DNA of 64,000 nucleotides from Flavobacteriaceae bacterium (GCA_016744415.1 JADGEL010000001.1:186001-250000); one strand, 5' to 3'. Positions 8,978 through 18,971 are shown, counted from the stretch's first letter. The notes: generated by a model not told the origin, from the sequence alone. A program made the numbers and translations.

Positions 8978-10393
8978 TTATAATTTACTGATTTCAAAAA
9001 TATAATCATAAATAGGACTATACAATCCAATAAACAATATGCCTACTACTGCTATAACCAATCCCAATTTCATATAGATTTTATTGTCAAAATAAGGAAT
9101 TGCCGTTTTGCTTTTTCTTAAAAACATTGCTCTAATCACTAATAAATAGTAATATAATGAAATGGTTACGTTTACAACAGCTAAGAAAACTAATAAATAC
9201 ATTCCCTGACTCGCTGCTGCGGTAAATAAAAAGAACTTACCAAAGAAACCTGCAACTGGGGGTATCCCTGCTAGAGAAAATAACGCCAACATCATTACCA
9301 AACTCAATTTTGGATTAGTACGATAGAGTCCGTTATAATCATCTATATTTTCTTTTCCTGTTTGTAATGAAATGGATTGTACTACACCAAATGCTGCTAA
9401 ATTTGTAAAGACATAAATTCCGACAAAATAAACTACCGTTGCTACGCCTAATTGGTCATTAGACATGATTCCTAATAAGATAAATCCTGCTTGTGCAATG
9501 GATGAAAAAGCTAAAAAACGTTTCATATTTTGCTGACGTAGTGCAAATAAATTTCCTACAAACATGGTTGCTAATGAAACGATATATAACATATTGTGAG
9601 TAACTATATCAAACGGTTTCATTACTGTAAATAATACAATCATCAAAATCATAACTGCAGCTCCTTTTGAAATTACCGATAAATAAGAGGCAATTCCGAT
9701 AGGCGCTCCTTCGTAAACATCGGCAGTCCAAAAGTGAAATGGCACGAGTGAAATTTTAAATGCCAACCCTGTAAAAAAGAAGATAAATCCTAAAAGACTT
9801 AAATTAGAATATGATATTATTGCTGCTACTTCTTCAAAATGAATTGTTCCTGTGGTAGCATATAATAGGGAAACTCCGAATAAAGATGTTCCTGATGCCA
9901 AGGCTGCGGATAAAATAAATTTAATTCCTGCTTCGGCAGATTTTCTTTTAGTTGTTTCGTAGGCAACTAATGCTGCAACAGGTAATGCTGACAACTCTAA
10001 TCCTAAATAAAACATCAAGAAATCACCAGCAGAAATCATGTAATACATACCTAGAAGTGATGAGAACATCAGAATAAAAAATTCAGTAGATTTATTTTCA
10101 GGCACTACTTTTTCTTTAATCCAATCGGCAGATTGTAAGAGGATAATTAACACACCTACATTCAGCACATTTTTAAAGAGATGGATTAAAGAGGTTGAAC
10201 GAAACATCCCGCCAAAGACTGTACCTTCTTGCATTGGCAAAAATCCAATAACTGTGTGAACTACAAAAAGTCCAATTGCAAAATTGAGCAATCCCTTTTT
10301 GTTATTCGAGAATATTTCGCCAATTACTAACAGCAAAATAACTGCTAATAATACTAGTTCTTGGCGCATCAATAAAAAACTTTCTAAAGTCAT
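8978..10393 (-). CDS. nuoN: NADH-quinone oxidoreductase subunit N
   Basis: An antiporter-like, proton-pumping membrane subunit of complex I. The 471-aa protein has about 14 hydrophobic segments and the conserved Lys-bearing helices of the family (LAFKISLVPFHFWTADVYEGAP and the following helix). It is the last recognised subunit gene in the operon, 47 bp after nuoM and 3 bp before a small unknown gene. Confidence 0.96.
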   Translation of the reverse strand: MTLESFLLMRQELVLLAVILLLVIGEIFSNNKKGLLNFAIGLFVVHTVIGFLPMQEGTVFGGMFRSTSLIHLFKNVLNVGVLIILLQSADWIKEKVVPENKSTEFFILMFSSLLGMYYMISAGDFLMFYLGLELSALPVAALVAYETTKRKSAEAGIKFILSAALASGTSLFGVSLLYATTGTIHFEEVAAIISYSNLSLLGFIFFFTGLAFKISLVPFHFWTADVYEGAPIGIASYLSVISKGAAVMILMIVLFTVMKPFDIVTHNMLYIVSLATMFVGNLFALRQQNMKRFLAFSSIAQAGFILLGIMSNDQLGVATVVYFVGIYVFTNLAAFGVVQSISLQTGKENIDDYNGLYRTNPKLSLVMMLALFSLAGIPPVAGFFGKFFLFTAAASQGMYLLVFLAVVNVTISLYYYLLVIRAMFLRKSKTAIPYFDNKIYMKLGLVIAVVGILFIGLYSPIYDYIFEISKL

Positions 10394-10440
10394 ATTCTAT
10401 ACTTTTTTATTTTGTAATTAGAGTTTACAGTTAAGCACTC

Positions 10441-11928
10441 TTACATCATCCTTTCAATAAATGGCTGTAAACTTTCACGAATCATATCACTTAACCAAAT
10501 TGGTGTCATCCCCATAAATACTATCGGAATTAATAACAAGATTACTCCTGCCCTTTCAAACCAAGTTGCTTTTGGCAAATTTTCAAATTCTGAGTTTTTC
10601 ACAGGTCCCATCAACATCATCCCTACCACTCTTAAAATATAAACTGCTGTAACAACAATTGCAGAAACTGTAATAATTGTAGCAACTCTATGGAACATAT
10701 CTGGATGCTGAAATGCACCTACAAATATTTGCATCTCTGCCATAAATCCACTAAATCCTGGCAGGCCTAAAGATGCCAATCCTGCAATAACATACATCAC
10801 CGAAATAAATGGGATCACTTTTAGTAAACCTCCCAATTTTCTAACATCTCTTGTGTGTGTTCTTCCATAAATCATTCCGATTAAGGCAAAAAACATTGCG
10901 GTCATAAATCCGTGAGAAAGCGATTGTAAAATTGCCCCATTCCATGATGTCCTGTTTAACATCAATAAAGCAAATAGTACCATCCCCAAGTGACTAACGG
11001 ATGAATATGCATTAATATATTTTAAATCTGTTTGTTTTACTGCCGCTAATGCTCCGTAGAATACTCCAATAACAGCTAAGACAATAAAGAAGTCTGACCA
11101 AATGAGTGCCCCTTCGGGTAACAAATACATCGCAATTCTAAAAACTCCATATCCTCCTAATTTCATCAATACTCCTGCATGTAACATTGATACCGCGGTT
11201 GGCGCAGATGCATGACCATCTGGCGACCAAGTATGAAAAGGGAACATAGCACCCAAAACAGCGAATCCGATAAAGGTGATGGGGAAAAATAATTTTTGCG
11301 CTTCTACTGGAATATTGACTTTTGCAATTTCTAGTATATTAAAAGTTAATGCTCCACCATCGGCACCAGAATTGAAATAGATTCCTAAGATACCAACTAA
11401 CAATAAAGCCGATGCTCCCATCAACATTAGGGTTAATTTCATTGCTGAATATTCTTTTGGACCTGATCCCCAAATTCCGATAAGTAAATACATTGGTATT
11501 ACCGCAATTTCATAAAACACGAACATGGTAAATAAATCGATTGAGATAAAAAATCCGAAGACACCAGTGGCTAAAACAATCAAAGAAATGAAGAATTCTT
11601 TTGGTAAATCTTCCATTTTCCATGAGATTAAAACTCCTGCTAAAACAACAATTGAAGATAGTACAATCATTGCTACAGAAATGCCATCTACTCCTACAGT
11701 GTAATGAATATTGAAATGCTCAAACCAAGTCATGTCTGTAACAAAGACCATGATATCGTTGTTTATTTTTCGTTCTTGAAAATATGCATACACCAAATTA
11801 AAAGACATAAGGGCCTGCACCGTCATCCCCACAAGCGAAACGATTCTTGCTTGTTTTAAATTCTTCATAAACACCAAAATTAATATGGTGATTACGGGTA
11901 CTATTACAAATAAAGTTAATATATCCAT
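10441..11928 (-). CDS. nuoM: NADH-quinone oxidoreductase subunit M
   Basis: The second antiporter-like subunit of the membrane arm (495 aa). It has the conserved Glu in the FYEIAVIPMYLLIG helix and the PFHTWSPDGHASAPTAVSMLHAG signature of the proton-channel family. About 14 transmembrane helices are apparent. The gene starts 5 bp after nuoL, consistent with a single transcript. Confidence 0.97.
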   Translation of the reverse strand: MDILTLFVIVPVITILILVFMKNLKQARIVSLVGMTVQALMSFNLVYAYFQERKINNDIMVFVTDMTWFEHFNIHYTVGVDGISVAMIVLSSIVVLAGVLISWKMEDLPKEFFISLIVLATGVFGFFISIDLFTMFVFYEIAVIPMYLLIGIWGSGPKEYSAMKLTLMLMGASALLLVGILGIYFNSGADGGALTFNILEIAKVNIPVEAQKLFFPITFIGFAVLGAMFPFHTWSPDGHASAPTAVSMLHAGVLMKLGGYGVFRIAMYLLPEGALIWSDFFIVLAVIGVFYGALAAVKQTDLKYINAYSSVSHLGMVLFALLMLNRTSWNGAILQSLSHGFMTAMFFALIGMIYGRTHTRDVRKLGGLLKVIPFISVMYVIAGLASLGLPGFSGFMAEMQIFVGAFQHPDMFHRVATIITVSAIVVTAVYILRVVGMMLMGPVKNSEFENLPKATWFERAGVILLLIPIVFMGMTPIWLSDMIRESLQPFIERMM

Positions 11929-11933
11929 CTGCT

Positions 11934-13853
11934 TTAAATAATCCAGTTATAAATGAAAATCATTGCTAAAACTACTGCTCCTGCTACAAACGCAAACGCA
12001 TAATCTTGAACCTTTCCTGATTGTAATCCTTTAATTTTTTCAGAAGTTGTTACGACAGAGTCTCCTACCAAATCCATTGTTTTATCAACTACTTTTTTAT
12101 CAAACCACGCAAAAGGAGTTGAAACTCTTTTAAAAATGATTTGCTTGGTGATGAACATATATACCTCATCAATATAAAACTTATGATATGCCCAAGTGTA
12201 CAAACTCCCGAATGCTTTTGATACTTTATCTGGCAACTCATTTGGTTTTTTATATAAAATATAGGCAACTATGATTCCAATCAATCCAACTCCAACAGCA
12301 ATTGCTGCTAGCGGATAATTTAGATGTGCTTTAAAACTTTGATGATCGGCGGTTATGTATTCACTAAAGTGGATATACCCTGCAGCAACACTCATAAATG
12401 CTAAAAACATTAATGGGATGGTCATTGATTTTGGAGACTCATGAGGTAAGTGCTCATAGGTTTTATCCTTGCCCCAGAAAATTCCGAAATACAATCTAAA
12501 CATATAAAAGGCTGTCAGTCCTGCTACGAATACACTTATAAAATATATAATTTTATTATGCTCATATGCCGCTACTAATATTTCATCCTTACTAAAGAAT
12601 CCTGCAAATCCTGGAACTCCAGAAATAGATAATGCAGCAATTAAAAAGGTAATATGTGTGATAGGCAAGTACTTTCTCAAGCCTCCCATATCTTGTAAAT
12701 AATTGCTATGGACTGCATGAATAATAGAACCTGCTCCTAAGAACAACAAGGCTTTAAACATTGAATGTGTAAACAAATGGAACATCGAAGCCATATACCC
12801 TAGTCCTTCATGACCATCATAATTAGACACGCCCAATGCCAACATCATATATCCAATTTGTGACATGGTAGAAAATGCTAAGACACGTTTAATATCAGTT
12901 TGTGTTAAGGCAATGATTGCTGCAATTAAGGCAGATATTGCTCCGACCCAAGCTACAATATTCAACGCGAATCCATCTTCAACAAAATAGTACAAGTTAA
13001 ACAAACGTGCGACTAAGTACACCCCTGCCACAACCATTGTTGCTGCATGAATTAATGCCGAAACCGGTGTTGGCCCTTCCATAGCATCCGGTAACCAAAT
13101 ATGCAGTGGAAACATTGCAGACTTACCTGCACCACCCATAAAGATTAAAATCAATGCCCAAGTAGTCACCGACAATCCCATAAATGAAGTTGAAGCCCAA
13201 TTTGTAATGGCTGCTCCTTCAGGATTTGTCAATTCCATGAAATCAAAAGTTCCTGTATAAAATTCAATGATTAAGATTCCGATTAAAAAACCTAAATCAG
13301 CAAATCGTGTTACTATAAATGCTTTTTTTGCTGCCGCAACTGCGGATGGTTTTGTATAGTAAAATCCGATTAATAAAAAAGAAGAAACTCCAACCAATTC
13401 CCAGAATATATATATCTGAAATAAGTTAGTTGCTAAAACCAATCCTAACATAGAAAAGGTAAATAGCGAAAGGAATGCAAAGAATTTTGTATACCCTGGA
13501 TCACCTTTCATATAGCCTCTACTATAAATATGTACTACAAATGAAATTGTTGTAACCACAATTAGCATCATCACAGAAATCTGATCTATCAACACACCCA
13601 TATCTATAACGAGGGTATCTGTAAAACTCATCCATCTCCATTTTTGAACAAAGGTTTGATAAACTCCATCGACTTTACCAACAACAAAAAAGTATTGATA
13701 GGCCGTGTAATAAGCCAAACTTAAAGATGTAAATAAACCCAATGAGCCAATTACACCCGATACTGCTGGTTTAATTTTATTGTAATTAATTCCTAAGAGC
13801 AAAAAAATTGCTAAGGGAATTAATGGGATGAGAATTGTATAAGTGAAATCCAT
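11934..13853 (-). CDS. nuoL: NADH-quinone oxidoreductase subunit L
   Basis: The distal antiporter-like subunit of complex I (639 aa). It shows the FWELVGVSSFLLIGFYY helix with the channel Glu, the MFPLHIWLPDAMEGPTPVSALIHAATMV signature, and a C-terminal extension containing the lateral helix. It starts 2 bp after nuoK, in the canonical K-L-M-N order. Confidence 0.97.
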   Translation of the reverse strand: MDFTYTILIPLIPLAIFLLLGINYNKIKPAVSGVIGSLGLFTSLSLAYYTAYQYFFVVGKVDGVYQTFVQKWRWMSFTDTLVIDMGVLIDQISVMMLIVVTTISFVVHIYSRGYMKGDPGYTKFFAFLSLFTFSMLGLVLATNLFQIYIFWELVGVSSFLLIGFYYTKPSAVAAAKKAFIVTRFADLGFLIGILIIEFYTGTFDFMELTNPEGAAITNWASTSFMGLSVTTWALILIFMGGAGKSAMFPLHIWLPDAMEGPTPVSALIHAATMVVAGVYLVARLFNLYYFVEDGFALNIVAWVGAISALIAAIIALTQTDIKRVLAFSTMSQIGYMMLALGVSNYDGHEGLGYMASMFHLFTHSMFKALLFLGAGSIIHAVHSNYLQDMGGLRKYLPITHITFLIAALSISGVPGFAGFFSKDEILVAAYEHNKIIYFISVFVAGLTAFYMFRLYFGIFWGKDKTYEHLPHESPKSMTIPLMFLAFMSVAAGYIHFSEYITADHQSFKAHLNYPLAAIAVGVGLIGIIVAYILYKKPNELPDKVSKAFGSLYTWAYHKFYIDEVYMFITKQIIFKRVSTPFAWFDKKVVDKTMDLVGDSVVTTSEKIKGLQSGKVQDYAFAFVAGAVVLAMIFIYNWII

Positions 13854-13855
13854 AA

Positions 13856-14173
13856 TTAATATTTCATTGTTTCTGTATCTTCAACCTCAACTGAGGTAAC
13901 CAATTTATACAAGTTGATAATTATTGCAACTGCTAATGCCGTTTCTGCCGCAGCAATTGCGATGATAAAAATTGAAAAGAAAACGCCTTGTAAATTTTCA
14001 GGAAATAAATAGGTATTGATTACCACAAAATTTACAGCCGATGCGTTTAATATCAATTCTATTGACAACAACATTGTTATTAAATTTTTACGAGTCAAGA
14101 AACCATACACCCCAATAAAGAATATAATGGTAGTGATGGTTAAAATTTCGTATATGCTGATTCCGTTTATCAT
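13856..14173 (-). CDS. nuoK: NADH-quinone oxidoreductase subunit K
   Basis: A small membrane subunit of 105 aa with three transmembrane helices. It contains the conserved membrane-embedded glutamates (LLSIELILNA and AAAETALAVAI) that form part of the proton path between NuoJ and NuoN. Gene order and spacing (25 bp after nuoJ, 2 bp before nuoL) match a complex I operon. Confidence 0.97.
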   Translation of the reverse strand: MINGISIYEILTITTIIFFIGVYGFLTRKNLITMLLSIELILNASAVNFVVINTYLFPENLQGVFFSIFIIAIAAAETALAVAIIINLYKLVTSVEVEDTETMKY

Positions 14174-14198
14174 TATATTTTTATTTTGAACTTGTAAA

Positions 14199-14705
14199 TT
14201 ACTGTTCTAATTTTTTTCCTTTTGCAATTACAATTGCTCCAATCATTACCGCTACTAGCAATATACTTATTACCTCGAATGGTAAAATATAACCCCCATC
14301 ATCAACACTCAATAAGCCTCTACCAATATCTTCTACTTCAATTGCAATTAATTTTTCTGTAGGATTAAATTGATAGGTAAAAATTGCATACAATGTTAAT
14401 AAGACTCCTACTATACTTAACATGGCTGCGAAAATTCGTTGCTTCAAATTAGTTTCGTCTAATTTTAACTCGATATGATGTACCAACATTACAGAAAAGA
14501 TTATTAGTACAATAACTCCTCCTGCATAAACCGCCAATTGCACTGCTGCCAAAAAGGAATAATCTACCATGAAATAAATTCCTGAAATTCCGATTAGTAC
14601 AAACAATAAATAAATTACTGCGCGTAACATTTTTCTGCTCGATACTGCTTTAATAGCGAAAAACACCATGATAAATGCGAGTATGTAAAATATGATTCTC
14701 TCCAT
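14199..14705 (-). CDS. nuoJ: NADH-quinone oxidoreductase subunit J
   Basis: A 168-aa membrane subunit with five hydrophobic helices. It has the conserved AVQLAVYAGGVIVLIIFSVML helix near the quinone-coupled region. The 81-bp gap to nuoI upstream is unusually long for this operon and contains a REP-like palindrome, but both genes are intact. Confidence 0.95.
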   Translation of the reverse strand: MERIIFYILAFIMVFFAIKAVSSRKMLRAVIYLLFVLIGISGIYFMVDYSFLAAVQLAVYAGGVIVLIIFSVMLVHHIELKLDETNLKQRIFAAMLSIVGVLLTLYAIFTYQFNPTEKLIAIEVEDIGRGLLSVDDGGYILPFEVISILLVAVMIGAIVIAKGKKLEQ

Positions 14706-14717
14706 AATTTATTATTA

Positions 14718-14741
14718 GATTCCCACTTTCATGGGAATGAC
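14718..14741. repeat. REP-like palindrome, copy 2, inside the nuo operon
   Basis: The arms ATTCCC (14719-14724) and GGGAAT (14733-14738) flank 8 bp and are followed by GAC. This is the reverse orientation of the copy at 3064. It sits between nuoJ and nuoI, so a stem-loop would form in the nuo transcript. Confidence 0.8.
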
Positions 14742-14786
14742 AATTCATTTGTTTCACGAGTCAAATGCTCGTGAATATCTTTTCAA

Positions 14787-15263
14787 TTAATCTTCTATTC
14801 CTGCTTTTACTTTTGACCCTGGTTGATTTAGAACTTTTGTTAAAGCAGCTCTATCATACACTGAGTTTTCATAATTCTGCGCCCATACAATTGCATCTGT
14901 AGGACAAGCTTCTATACATAAACCACACATAGTACACATTGATAAATGATAAATATGCTGATCTATTTTTTTCTTCTTTTTACCCGTGTCTTCATCTATC
15001 CCACGATCCCAAATAATTTCTATAGTTCCGTTCGGACAAGCAATTTCACACTTTTGACAACCTGTACATCTGTGTTCATTAAGCTCATCATGAGGCATTA
15101 CAACTTCACCACGAAAACGATCAAACATTTTTAATGTATCTCTATTATCGGGATATTGTTGTGTGAGTGCTCCTTTTCTAGCACGAATAAAATAGCCACC
15201 CGTAACACTCATACCGGTGAGTAAGGTTTTTATTCCGTTGTATATATCTGAAAAATAACTCAT
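14787..15263 (-). CDS. nuoI: NADH-quinone oxidoreductase subunit I (two 4Fe-4S clusters)
   Basis: A peripheral-arm ferredoxin-like subunit that carries electrons through clusters N6a and N6b toward NuoB. Two complete CxxCxxCxxxC motifs are present, at Cys66/69/72/76 and Cys110/113/116/120. The product is 158 aa. Since the operon has no NuoEFG module, NuoI would be the outermost iron-sulfur subunit and the likely docking point for an external electron donor such as ferredoxin. That last point is inference. Confidence 0.96.
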   Translation of the reverse strand: MSYFSDIYNGIKTLLTGMSVTGGYFIRARKGALTQQYPDNRDTLKMFDRFRGEVVMPHDELNEHRCTGCQKCEIACPNGTIEIIWDRGIDEDTGKKKKKIDQHIYHLSMCTMCGLCIEACPTDAIVWAQNYENSVYDRAALTKVLNQPGSKVKAGIED

Positions 15264-15279
15264 AGTTTATTCAATCATT

Positions 15280-16326
15280 TTAAAGGGTCAAATTCAACCA
15301 AATTATTATTGCCATCAATACCATGTTTACCAGATTTATTGGTAATAAATATTTCCATTCTAATGTTAATAATTGATCTACTCTCAATCTTGGGAATGTC
15401 CATCTAAACCACATCATTAAAAAGATGATTCCCAATACTTTTATAAAAAACCATATAAATTGTGGAAACCAAGTAATCTCATCTGTAATTCCGAATGGTG
15501 ATAACCACCCTCCAAAAAACACCACAACTGCGATGGATGCAATGATGAACATATTAATAAATTCTGCCAAGAAAAAATAGGCGAATTTCATCCCCGAATA
15601 TTCGGTATGAAAACCTGCACCCAATTCTGATTCAGCCTCTACCAAATCAAACGGTGCTCTATTTGTTTCTGCTGTTCCTGCAATCATAAAAATCATAAAA
15701 GCAATAACTGCTGGAATGTGGCCTTGTAAAATCAACCATCCTCCTGTGCGTTGAACTTCTATAATTTCTGAAAGTTGTAATGACCCTGTTAAAAGTACCA
15801 TTGTTAATAATGATAACCCTACAGACAGCTCATAACTAATAGTTTGGATACCACTTCTAATCGCACCAATCAATGCATATTTATTATTACTTGCCCAACC
15901 TCCAAGAAGAATTCCGATAACTCCCATTGATGATACTGCAAGTAGAAAAAAGATACCAATGTTAATGTCAAATGCTTGAAATTGTTTTGAAAACGGAAGT
16001 ACTGCCAAAGCAATTAAGGCTGCAACAATCACAAAATAAGGAGCCAAATTGTACAATAACTTATCAATTCTATCATTAGTTGTCAATTCTTTAGAAACCA
16101 ACTTTAAGGCATCTGCCATCGTTTGAAACAGTCCAAAAGGTCCAACTCGATTTGGCCCTAATCGCAATTGAAACCATGCGGCAACCTTACGTTCAAAATA
16201 CACCAAATACAATCCTGCTAAGGCAAACAAGGCCAAATAAGCAGTTGCTATCAAAACCATCTCGGTGATGCTCGCAACACCTTCGGGCATTATTGAATAG
16301 AGCCAATTATGTATTGTTTCAATCAT
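15280..16326 (-). CDS. nuoH: NADH-quinone oxidoreductase subunit H
   Basis: A membrane subunit that forms the quinone channel together with NuoB and NuoD. The protein is 348 aa with about eight helices. It has the conserved YFERKVAAWFQLRLGPNRVG loop and the acidic quinone-channel loop TNRAPFDLVEAESEL. It follows nuoD by 48 bp. In 14-subunit operons nuoE, nuoF and nuoG would lie between nuoD and nuoH, but here there is no room for them. Confidence 0.97.
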   Translation of the reverse strand: MIETIHNWLYSIMPEGVASITEMVLIATAYLALFALAGLYLVYFERKVAAWFQLRLGPNRVGPFGLFQTMADALKLVSKELTTNDRIDKLLYNLAPYFVIVAALIALAVLPFSKQFQAFDINIGIFFLLAVSSMGVIGILLGGWASNNKYALIGAIRSGIQTISYELSVGLSLLTMVLLTGSLQLSEIIEVQRTGGWLILQGHIPAVIAFMIFMIAGTAETNRAPFDLVEAESELGAGFHTEYSGMKFAYFFLAEFINMFIIASIAVVVFFGGWLSPFGITDEITWFPQFIWFFIKVLGIIFLMMWFRWTFPRLRVDQLLTLEWKYLLPINLVNMVLMAIIIWLNLTL

Positions 16327-16374
16327 AACTTATTAAAATTATTCTTTATTTATTCTTCAGTCTTCTAACTTAGA

Positions 16375-17493
16375 TCACCTATCAATGTCAGGTACAACAA
16401 TATCTATAGTTGACATGATTGCAACTAAATCTCCAATTTTAGAACCTGTTGCTAAGGAGTTGATGACTCCTAAATTCGAAAGCCCTGGCGATCTAAATTT
16501 AAAACGATATGGATTCTTTGTTCCTGTACTATTTACATAACAACCCAACTCACCACGAGCCGTTTCTACTCGCTGATAATATTCACCCTTCGGTAATTTT
16601 ATTACCGCCTTGGTTGCCACTTTTATATCTCCTTCTGGAATGTTATCTATTAATTGTTCTATAATAGATAGTGATTGCCACATTTCTTGAATACGCACAT
16701 TATATCGTGCTAAACAATCTCCATTTGTTTGAAGTGATTCCTCAAACTTCACCAAATCATAAGCACTATATGGGTGAATTTTTCTGATATCACAATTAAC
16801 TCCAGATCCTCTTGCAACAGGTCCCGACGCTCCAAATGAAATAGCATCTTCTGGGCTTAAAACTCCGATTCCTTTTGTTCTTTTCTGGAAAATAACATTA
16901 CCCGTAAGCAAACGGTCATATTCAGGAATCTTAGTTTTAAAATGTGCAATAAACTCTTTAGTACGATTCACAAAATTTGGATGAATATCGAACATTAATC
17001 CACCTGGTATATTGTAATTCATTGTTAAACGAGCACCACACGTTTCTTCAAAAATATCATTGATTAATTCACGATCTCTAAAGGCATAAAAATAAGTTGT
17101 CAACGCTCCTACATCCATTCCCATAACACCCCACCACAAACAATGCGATGCGATTCTGGTCAATTCTCCAATAATAGTTCTGATAACTTTTACACGTTCT
17201 GGAACCTCTATTTCTAAGGCTTTTTCAACTACTAAGCAAACTGCTTCGTTGTTGATGTGTGATGAAAGATAATCCATCCGGTCAGTTAAATGCACAATTT
17301 GCTGATAACTATCGCGCTCACACATTTTTTCTATAGACCTATGAATGTAACCTAAATCAGGTTCAACATTTTTAATAATTTCACCATCTATGGTCAACAT
17401 TAACCGTAACACCCCATGAGTTGCAGGATGCTGAGGCCCCATATTTATAAAATACTCTTCCGTTTTGATATTGCTTTTAACAGTTGGCTCCAT
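16375..17493 (-). CDS. nuoD: NADH-quinone oxidoreductase subunit D
   Basis: The 49-kDa quinone-binding subunit of complex I (372 aa). It has the family start MGPQHPATHGVLRL, containing the quinone-site His, and the C-terminal GDLVAIMSTIDIVVPDIDR. It is separate from nuoC rather than fused, and starts 9 bp after the nuoC stop. Confidence 0.97.
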   Translation of the reverse strand: MEPTVKSNIKTEEYFINMGPQHPATHGVLRLMLTIDGEIIKNVEPDLGYIHRSIEKMCERDSYQQIVHLTDRMDYLSSHINNEAVCLVVEKALEIEVPERVKVIRTIIGELTRIASHCLWWGVMGMDVGALTTYFYAFRDRELINDIFEETCGARLTMNYNIPGGLMFDIHPNFVNRTKEFIAHFKTKIPEYDRLLTGNVIFQKRTKGIGVLSPEDAISFGASGPVARGSGVNCDIRKIHPYSAYDLVKFEESLQTNGDCLARYNVRIQEMWQSLSIIEQLIDNIPEGDIKVATKAVIKLPKGEYYQRVETARGELGCYVNSTGTKNPYRFKFRSPGLSNLGVINSLATGSKIGDLVAIMSTIDIVVPDIDR

Positions 17494-17502
17494 AGGGGTT
17501 TG

Positions 17503-17964
17503 TTATTTTATAATCATATTTTCCTCATCTACATAATCTTTTCGCAACGGCCAACCTTGCCAGTCTAAAGGCAAAAACAAGCGTTTTAAATTAGGATGAT
17601 TATTAAATTTTATTCCAAAAAAATCATATACTTCCATTTCATGTAATTCGGCTGTATACCAAATATCTGAAACAGAATCCATGGTTGGATTTTCTCTATC
17701 TGATGTTTTTACTTTTACGACTATACAATGTCTAAAATCTGTAGATTCTAAATGATAAATAACACCTAAATCTTTTCCCCAATCCATACCTGTAACACAA
17801 AAAAGGTAATTGAATTTTAAATCAGGGTTTGATTTTAATTGACTACAAATTTTATGCAATTCATCAACAGGAACTTCAATATTTAAAAACTCTGAAGCTT
17901 CTTCAGAAAAGGTGAGTGTATCACTCCAACTACTTACAATATGCTGTATTTCTTCGTTTGTCAT
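17503..17964 (-). CDS. nuoC: NADH-quinone oxidoreductase subunit C
   Basis: The 30-kDa peripheral-arm subunit. The C-terminal signature is ETAELHEMEVYDFFGI-like (WYTAELHEMEVYDFFGI), followed by LKRLFLPLDWQGWPLRKDY. The frame is open to 17997, but the start at 17964 (MTNEEIQ) is preferred. It leaves 4 bp after the nuoB stop, while the longer version would overlap nuoB by 29 bp. The product is about 153 aa. Confidence 0.92.
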   Translation of the reverse strand: MTNEEIQHIVSSWSDTLTFSEEASEFLNIEVPVDELHKICSQLKSNPDLKFNYLFCVTGMDWGKDLGVIYHLESTDFRHCIVVKVKTSDRENPTMDSVSDIWYTAELHEMEVYDFFGIKFNNHPNLKRLFLPLDWQGWPLRKDYVDEENMIIK

Positions 17965-17968
17965 TTTC

Positions 17969-18592
17969 TTAGATTTTACCTTCATCAAAACCATCAATAG
18001 GATTAACTTTTTCCTTCATGTTTTCTGTCTTGATTTTTTCTTGTAACATAATCATCCCTTCTAACAATGCTTCTGGACGTGGAGGACATCCCGGAACATA
18101 AACATCTACCGGAATAACGTGATCTGCTCCTTTTACAACTGAGTATGAATTGTAATAAAAAGGGCCACCAGAAATAGCACAAGCACCCATGGCAATTACG
18201 TATTTAGGCTCTGCCATTTGATCATATAAACGCCTAAGAACTGGAGCCATTTTATTAACAATGGTTCCTGCGATAATAATTAAATCTGCTTGTCTTGCTG
18301 ATGGTCTTGCAACCTCAAATCCAAATCTAGAGAAATCGTGTTTTGGGGCACCTGTTTGCATCATTTCAATGGCACAACAACTGGTACCAAAATAGAGCGG
18401 CCATAAAGAATTTGAGCGCCCCCAATTGACTACATTATCTAATGTAGAAATTACAATATTTGCTCCATTACCACCTGGAATTACTTTTCCTGGAAAATCA
18501 TCTGGTATTACCTGCTCAAACCCTTCTGGTTTTGTTTGGCATATATATCTTTGTTTATCATCTACTCCCATCGTAAAGCTCTTTTTTTCCAT
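17969..18592 (-). CDS. nuoB: NADH-quinone oxidoreductase subunit B
   Basis: The subunit that holds the terminal N2 4Fe-4S cluster next to the quinone site. The cluster cysteines are present in [17 protein letters not shown] and [14 protein letters not shown]. The protein is 207 aa from the first ATG, which overlaps nuoA by 31 bp. A second ATG at 18571 (MGVDDKQ) overlaps nuoA by only 10 bp, follows a purine-rich stretch and may be the true start. Confidence 0.94.
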   Translation of the reverse strand: MEKKSFTMGVDDKQRYICQTKPEGFEQVIPDDFPGKVIPGGNGANIVISTLDNVVNWGRSNSLWPLYFGTSCCAIEMMQTGAPKHDFSRFGFEVARPSARQADLIIIAGTIVNKMAPVLRRLYDQMAEPKYVIAMGACAISGGPFYYNSYSVVKGADHVIPVDVYVPGCPPRPEALLEGMIMLQEKIKTENMKEKVNPIDGFDEGKI

Positions 18593-18912
18593 GCATATGC
18601 TAATCCCAACCCTAAAATAAATAAGAAAATTAAGATTTCTACCAATGCTACGGTTCCCATTTCTTTAAAAACTACTGCCCAAGGCACCAAGAATGCTACC
18701 TCAATATCGAACAGTAAAAATAAAATTGCAAAAAGGTAATACCCTACCTTAAATTGTACCCAAGTTGGACCTTTTGTTTCTATACCACACTCGTATGGTT
18801 CTCTTTTTTGAGGATTATCTGATTTGTGTGAAATTAAGCCAGATAAGGCATTTGCACCAGCGACTAATACTACGCCAGAAATAAAAAAAACAAGAATTGC
18901 TTCGTAACCCAT
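18562..18912 (-). CDS. nuoA: NADH-quinone oxidoreductase subunit A
   Basis: A membrane subunit with three helices (116 aa). It carries the YECGIE motif around the reactive Cys on the loop near the quinone site and the acidic [12 protein letters not shown] helix. It is the first gene of the nuo operon. The promoter region holds a TAATTTTG -7 box and a TGAC-TTAA-ATCA palindrome. Confidence 0.96.
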   Translation of the reverse strand: MGYEAILVFFISGVVLVAGANALSGLISHKSDNPQKREPYECGIETKGPTWVQFKVGYYLFAILFLLFDIEVAFLVPWAVVFKEMGTVALVEILIFLFILGLGLAYAWKKRALRWE

Positions 18913-18929
18913 TTGCTGTTATTTTATGT

Positions 18930-18971
18930 CAAAATTAAGATTTTCATATTGTTTATTTATGACTTAAATCA
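18930..18971 (-). promoter_or_regulatory. nuo operon promoter with CRP/FNR-type box
   Basis: On the minus strand TAATTTTG lies at 18930-18937. A TGACTTAAATCA palindrome lies at 18960-18971, within the near-perfect ATGAC/ATCAT at 18959-18972. Its centre is 35.5 bp from the outer G of the -7 box. No -33 TTG is evident, which fits an activator-dependent promoter. Confidence 0.65.

Noticed and set aside
13856-14705. Mrp-type antiporter instead of complex I
   Set aside because: nuoB, C, D, H and I with intact cofactor motifs are in the same operon, so the membrane subunits belong to complex I.
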